Shown piece after piece: positions 59,834 through 64,000 of a stretch of DNA of 64,000 nucleotides; positions within the stretch are counted from its first letter, which is position 1, and each line of letters starts with the position of its first letter. The stretch is taken from assembly GCA_963762165.1 (NCBI GenBank), contig CAVXJN010000001.1, positions 496,001 through 560,000 on the forward strand. Reading direction: 5' to 3'. Origin of the DNA: CAVXJN01 sp963762165 (GTDB lineage: Bacteria; Pseudomonadota; Gammaproteobacteria; JASBUN01). The translations under genes and the position numbers were made by a program. The notes under the pieces were generated by a model. It saw nothing but the letters and a program-made list of their open reading frames with translations. It was not told the origin of the DNA and searched no databases.

Positions 59834-61777
59834 TTAGACTCTAACTATAGCGCGCGGTGCGTTCGCCTCGGCTACCTTTTCGCCGGTAGTTTGTCGGTAA
59901 AAAGACTCGAACATCAATAACGACCAGAGTGCCGCGCTGTTGTCACGGCGACCGGATTGATGCTGATCTACCAACTCGCGGAGAAATTTTTGCTCGAAAA
60001 ATCCAGTTCCCGCCAGAATCGGGCCTAACAAAGCATCTCGAACACGCTGGCGTAACGGCCCACGGAACCAGCTTGCTAATGGTACCGCAAACCCCATCTT
60101 TGGCCGATAAAGAATATCCTTCGGCAAATACGGTTCCAAAGCTTTCTTCAAGATGTACTTGCCTTCCTTACCGCGCAGTTTTAACTCTGGCGGTAGACCC
60201 GACATCCATTCCACGAACTCATGGTCAAGAATCGGGACACGTACCTCAAGTGAGTGCGCCATGCTGGCGCGGTCGACCTTCGTCAAAATATCACCGACCA
60301 AATAGGTCTTCATATCGAGATATTGGACCCTGGATAGTGGGTGGTCACTGGGCGCGTTGCGGGCATGTTCGCGCAATACATCGACCGCACGGTATCCCTG
60401 CAAAGCACGCCTAAACTCTCTACTGAACAGCCGAGCGCGCAATGCGTCACCCAATATGGAGATACTGTGAAAATAGCCTTCTTCGGCGTCGCGGGCCAAT
60501 GCTTCGAATGTGGCTTTGGCTCGCAGGATTTTCGGTGCCCAATCAGCTTTAGGATAGGTCTTTCCTAAAACGCCGAACACCGGCTTACGAAGCGCGGAAG
60601 GAAACCAATCGCGCAGACGCTGCTCGTAAAGATGCCACCGGTAACGGCGATACCCAGCCAAGTTTTCATCTCCTCCATCACCGGAAAGAGCGACGGTAAC
60701 GCGTTTCCGCGCGAGTTCACAGACACGATAAGTCGGCATCGCCGAACTGTCGGCAAATGGTTCGTCATAAAGCGCTGCCAGACGATCCACCAAATCGAAA
60801 TTGTTCGGATCGACCGCCTCGACCTGATGGTTCGTGCTGATAGCGTTCCGCAACATTTTGCGGCGTGATCGGCTTCGTTGAATTTCGGATCACTGAAGGA
60901 GATCGAACAAGTATTGACGGCGTTATCCGAAAGTCCCGCCATCATAGCAACCACCGCGCTCGAATCTACGCCTCCTGAAAGGAAACGCACCCAACGGTAC
61001 CTCGGAAATCAGGCGAATACGTACGGCTTCCCGTAATCGTTCGATCAGCTCCTGCTCGGCGTCTTGTTCGCTCATGGAGCCTAGTGAAAGGAAGGGAACA
61101 TCCCAATACTGTCGCGGTTGCGTGATGGCTTCGCCGCGTTTCATTTCCAGCGTGAAGCCCGGTGAAAGCTTCCGTACGCCGGCGAAGATCGTTTTCGGCT
61201 CCGGCACATACCCGTACGCAAAATAATCTTCCACTGCAGTCGGGTCCATTTCCGCGGCAGATCCGGATGCACACGCAATGATTTGAGCTCGGAGCCGAAT
61301 ACCAAGATAGCCGCTCGGCAAGAGCGAATAGTATAACGGTTTGATTCCGAGGCGGTCGCGAGCCAGGAATAGCGGTATCGCGATTGCGATCCCAGATCGC
61401 AAAAGCGAACATCCCTCGGAAGCGTTCTACGCACGACGCGCCCCATTCCTCCCAGGCATGCACAATGACTTCCGTGTCGCAATGGGTTCGAAAACGGTGC
61501 CCACACGCCTTCAGCTCCGTTGCTAGCTCCTCGAAAGTTGTAGATTTCACCGTTGTAGACGACGACCACGTTCCCGTCTTCGTTGAACAGCGGCTGCTGG
61601 CCGCTGGACAAATCGATGATCGAAAGACGACGATGGGCGAACGCAACGCCTGGCTCGATATATATAGCCCTGTTCGTCGGGCCCGCGATGCAGCTGAACG
61701 TCGTTCATACGGGCGACCAATTGTCGATTGACTTCCCGACGGTCGTGTACGTCAACGATGCCTGCAATTCCACACAT
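59834..61777 (-). CDS. Exosortase A-associated amidotransferase (asparagine-synthase-like), frameshifted
   Basis: MCGIAGIVDVHDRREVNRQL has the N-terminal Cys nucleophile of glutamine amidotransferases. Across frames the chain continues DLSSGQQPLFNEDGNVVVVY with NGEIYNFEELATEL, FRGMFAFAIWDRN, LARDRLGIKPLYY, then FLSGGVDSSAVVAMMAGLSD (ATP site). One long frame follows from 60856 with ALSGDGGDENLAGYRRYRWH, LTKVDRASMAHSLEVRVPIL and RPKMGFAVPLASWFRG. Breaks lie near 61650, 61560, 61390, 60985 and 60860. The length (about 647 residues) fits the XrtA amidotransferase 1 family, thought to amidate a sugar of the polysaccharide. Confidence 0.85.
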
Positions 61778-61808
61778 GTGACGCGCACTTCTCCTAATCG
61801 AATTTCAG

Positions 61809-63022
61809 TCATGACCATAGCGGCCACAAGGACGCGTTCGGTTCACCGGCGCTCGAACACCCGGTCGGCGTGCGATTGTCGTCCACCTGGAAGCACCAGT
61901 CGTAGACCTGCAAGTACTGCTCGACCATTCCGTCGATACTGAAGCAGTCTTACCGCTCGCAGCCGCCCGTTGTGCACCATGGCTCGCCGCAATGCGGCGT
62001 CGTCCACATAACCTGCAGTGCTGTGCACATCGATTCCGGATCGTCACGTGGTACGAGCATCCCTGTACGACCGGTCCTCAACCAATTCGCCGTTGCCCCC
62101 AACGTCCGTGGCGATCACCGGTCGTACCGCTGGCCATTGCCTCGAGAATGGTGTTGGAAATACCTTCTGCAAGCGAAGGCAGCACGAAGATGTCGAATGT
62201 CCGAAGCAATTCGGCAGTGTCATCACGTTGCCCCGGCAGCCAAGCAATTCCGCCAGGCCCTGCTCCGCAAATAATTCCGTTACCGTTGTCCGAAGCCGTC
62301 CATCTCCGATCATGACCATCGTAACGAACTCACGAAGTCACGGCCGAGCATGCCATCAGCCGCGCAAATGCCCGCGCAAGTGTCATCTGGTCCTTGACTA
62401 GCCTCCATACGGCCGACGGTCCCGATTACCAACGCGTCCGTGTCTTCGCAACATGTCGCGCGGCAGCGTTTCGCGGCCAGTCGCTGGCGGTTCATGAAAT
62501 TTGCCTGTATCGACGCCGTTGCAAATACAACTGATCCGCGCCGGGGCACGCCAACCTCCGATTGCAAGTAGCCGGCCAAATGTTGCGATAGCGGGATATA
62601 ATGTTGTACAAACGGCCGAAATGCCCGCCTCCACAAACGATACTTTCGACTGAGCCATCGAAATCATGCACGTCCCAACCGTGTTCGCCGTGCACTCGCC
62701 CCTCGACTCCCGCCAGCCAAGCAGGCAACTGCGCCTCTAATGCGTTCAGATTGCGCGTATGCACGATATCCGGTTTCAGCCGTCGGAACAGGCGATAGAA
62801 GCGCCAATGTAGGCCAAGATCCTTCCCCTCGCGCTTATGCAAAGCGTAAACAGGAATTTCACGGTGCAACCGCTTTGTGAAATCGGTGGACTCACTGAGC
62901 GCTACGATAGCATGGCGGTAACGGTCCCCGGGGATGCGGTTGATCAGATTGACCACGCCATTTTCCAGACCGCCCACATCAAAGCGGTACAATACATGTG
63001 CAATGAGGGGAACTTGATCCAT
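61809..63022 (-). CDS. Exosortase A-associated glycosyltransferase (EpsH1-associated), frameshifted
   Basis: PLIAHVLYRFDVGGLENGVV with NLINRIPGDRYRHAIVALSE is the typical start of the stp2-type sugar transferase next to epsH. GEHGWDVHDFDGS is intact. After a break near 62640 the frames read ISCICNGVDTGKFHEPPATG, later MVMIGDGRLRTTVTELFAEQ, RPVIATDVGGNGELVED and VEQYLQVYDWCFQVDDNRTP, ending at TGA 61809. At least five indels. Its ATG shares one base with the EpsI stop (TAATG). Confidence 0.8.
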
Positions 63023-63740
63023 TAGTGATGAGTAGCGGTGCGCTGTGAAATCGGCTCCGCCGCAGACAAAACATGATCCAGCGCCGGGATCGCCCTTGCA
63101 GAGAAATCACGCAAGGTTTCTCGGGCACTGCCTACGCTGTCGACCATCGGGGTATACACCACCACGCCTGCCCCTCGCCGGCGGCCCACGGTCAGTTTGT
63201 CAATGGCCTCATGAAACTTCACTGCATATGGGCTGTCGAGGTGATTGCCGTTCACCCAATACCATTGCCAAATCAGAAGGTCCCTTTCACCCGCTCGTAA
63301 TCGGCGCTCCCTGACCCGGCGCCGTTCGCCATTGAACTCGACGCTTACCTTGCGCCTTGCGGTCACATGCCAGGCGGCTTTTTCCTTCGCGAGCACATTT
63401 TGGAAATTGATCAACTCGCTTCCTTGGCGCTGCGCACCGTAATAGGCGACAAAAAATCCGGTACGGTCCTCGCCGTGACGGTATGTACAGACACCGTAGC
63501 GGTCGGATTAACGTATACGGGCCTCCAATCCGTGAATGTCTGACAGCCTGGATCTGCCATCCGTGATCAATCATTGGCGCGGCCAAATGCGTCCCCGCCA
63601 CCTGTGATGCACCCGACCCGGTCCGCTGCATCCAGACAGGAAACACCGACAGCACGACAAAGCCTGCAAAACCGGCAATAGCAGCCGCTTCGTTGAACCT
63701 GGCCTCCCGACGCAATCGACAGCTGTCGACTTCGAATTTC
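63022..63740 (-). CDS. epsI: EpsI (exosortase-associated, DUF3485), frameshifted
   Basis: The C-terminal half in one frame reads INFQNVLAKEKAAWHVTARR, LLIWQWYWVNGNHLDSPYAV and GAGVVVYTPMVDSVGSARET. The N-terminal half in another reads AAAIAGFAGFVVLSVFPVWM with GTHLAAPMIDHGWQIQ. The switch lies near 63420-63520. EpsI/DUF3485 follows XrtA, often fused to it, and is needed for exopolysaccharide production. Here the XrtA frame ends at 63743 and EpsI sequence follows at once. Fusion or immediate coupling are both possible because indels disturb the junction. Confidence 0.8.
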
Positions 63741-63742
63741 GT

Positions 63743-64000
63743 CTAACTCGGTTCCTGCAGGAAGCTTCCGATCCAAAACAACAGCACCATCAATAGCGCG
63801 AAAAACACCCAACCATATATGAAATGATCAACGCCCACCGCTAAGCGCATTTGGCTCAAATGCCCGATCATAACAATCGCATAGGCACGCACGCCATTGG
63901 CAAAAATCGCTAGCGTAACCGCAATCGCGAGGAACAGGACCTGACGCCACCGGCTCCGGTAATTCAAGTAAACGTACAGCAAAGCCACAGTCAATGTCGC
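63743..64000 (-). CDS. xrtA: Exosortase A (XrtA/EpsH), C-terminal part
   Basis: The gene enters from the right edge. 83 residues are visible: VALLYVYLNYRSRWRQVLFL, then FANGVRAYAIVMIGH with the catalytic Arg, and VGVDHFIYGWVFF with the catalytic His, in transmembrane segments. The active Cys lies outside the window. XrtA cuts PEP-CTERM proteins at the inner membrane in a sortase-like transpeptidation. The substrate at 27.9 kb carries the matching VPEP signal. Confidence 0.88.
   Translation of the reverse strand, partial: ATLTVALLYVYLNYRSRWRQVLFLAIAVTLAIFANGVRAYAIVMIGHLSQMRLAVGVDHFIYGWVFFALLMVLLFWIGSFLQEPS

Noticed and set aside
1..64000. CRISPR arrays, rRNA and tRNA genes
   Set aside because: No regularly spaced repeats, no rRNA-like stretch and no tRNA cloverleaf or CCA-adjacent pattern were recognised by eye; a tRNAscan run would settle the tRNA point.

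Overview
The window reads as the chromosome of a GC-rich Gammaproteobacterium, possibly a sulfur-oxidiser-type lineage (inference). The guaB-guaA pair divergent from xseA and the tadA gene point that way, as does a large exosortase A (XrtA/EpsH) exopolysaccharide locus. No rRNA, tRNA or CRISPR array was seen.

Layout. (1) 1-1062: tail of the housekeeping block on the minus strand, an MBL-fold hydrolase and tadA. (2) About 1.17-20.5 kb: a mosaic accessory region lying between tadA and guaA. It holds a giant CheB-CheR-PAS-GGDEF-EAL protein, transposase scraps, remnants of a PAS sensor/LuxR regulator and of a sulfatase/sulfatase-maturase pair, a response regulator, an outer-membrane barrel protein, a DUF3313 protein, a heavy-metal efflux operon (czcI-like, czcC, czcB, czcA, ZIP transporter, PII-like protein), an IS3 scrap, an AlpA-type regulator and a P4-type integrase beside the 3' end of guaA. 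An imperfect copy of the guaA 3' end lies about 105 bp upstream of tadA, so the block may be an island inserted at guaA. (3) 20.5-27.9 kb: guaA, guaB, a small exported protein, xseA, an M23 peptidase, a coiled-coil membrane protein and a VanZ-like protein. (4) 27.9 kb to the right edge: a PEP-CTERM protein and an XrtA-type surface polysaccharide locus. This contains PrsT, a serine protease, a VanZ/O-antigen-ligase fusion, three sulfotransferases, a GNAT/FemAB-like protein, two asparagine-synthase-like amidotransferases, two kelch-type propeller proteins, a polysaccharide deacetylase, a methyltransferase, a beta-helix protein, a Wzx flippase, an O-glycosylation ligase, five glycosyltransferases, a CapK-like adenylate-forming enzyme, a TPR protein, EpsI and the C-terminus of XrtA.

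How the genes fit together. In region 4, glycosyltransferases and modifying enzymes (amidotransferase, GNAT, methyl-, sulfo- and CapK-type) would build a decorated repeat unit. Wzx would flip it, the ligase/polymerase proteins would polymerise or attach it, and XrtA/EpsI would process PEP-CTERM proteins such as the one at 27.9 kb. A candidate sigma-54 promoter precedes that PEP-CTERM gene. In region 2 the metal-efflux genes form one tightly packed operon.

Caution on quality. Many otherwise well-conserved genes are broken by one-base indels, often in short homopolymers (czcA three times, the VanZ/ligase fusion, kelch protein, TPR protein and others). These look more like base-call or assembly errors than decay. 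The affected genes are given below as single reconstructed spans with the break positions. True remnants (PAS/LuxR, sulfatase/maturase, transposases) are marked as pseudogenes.
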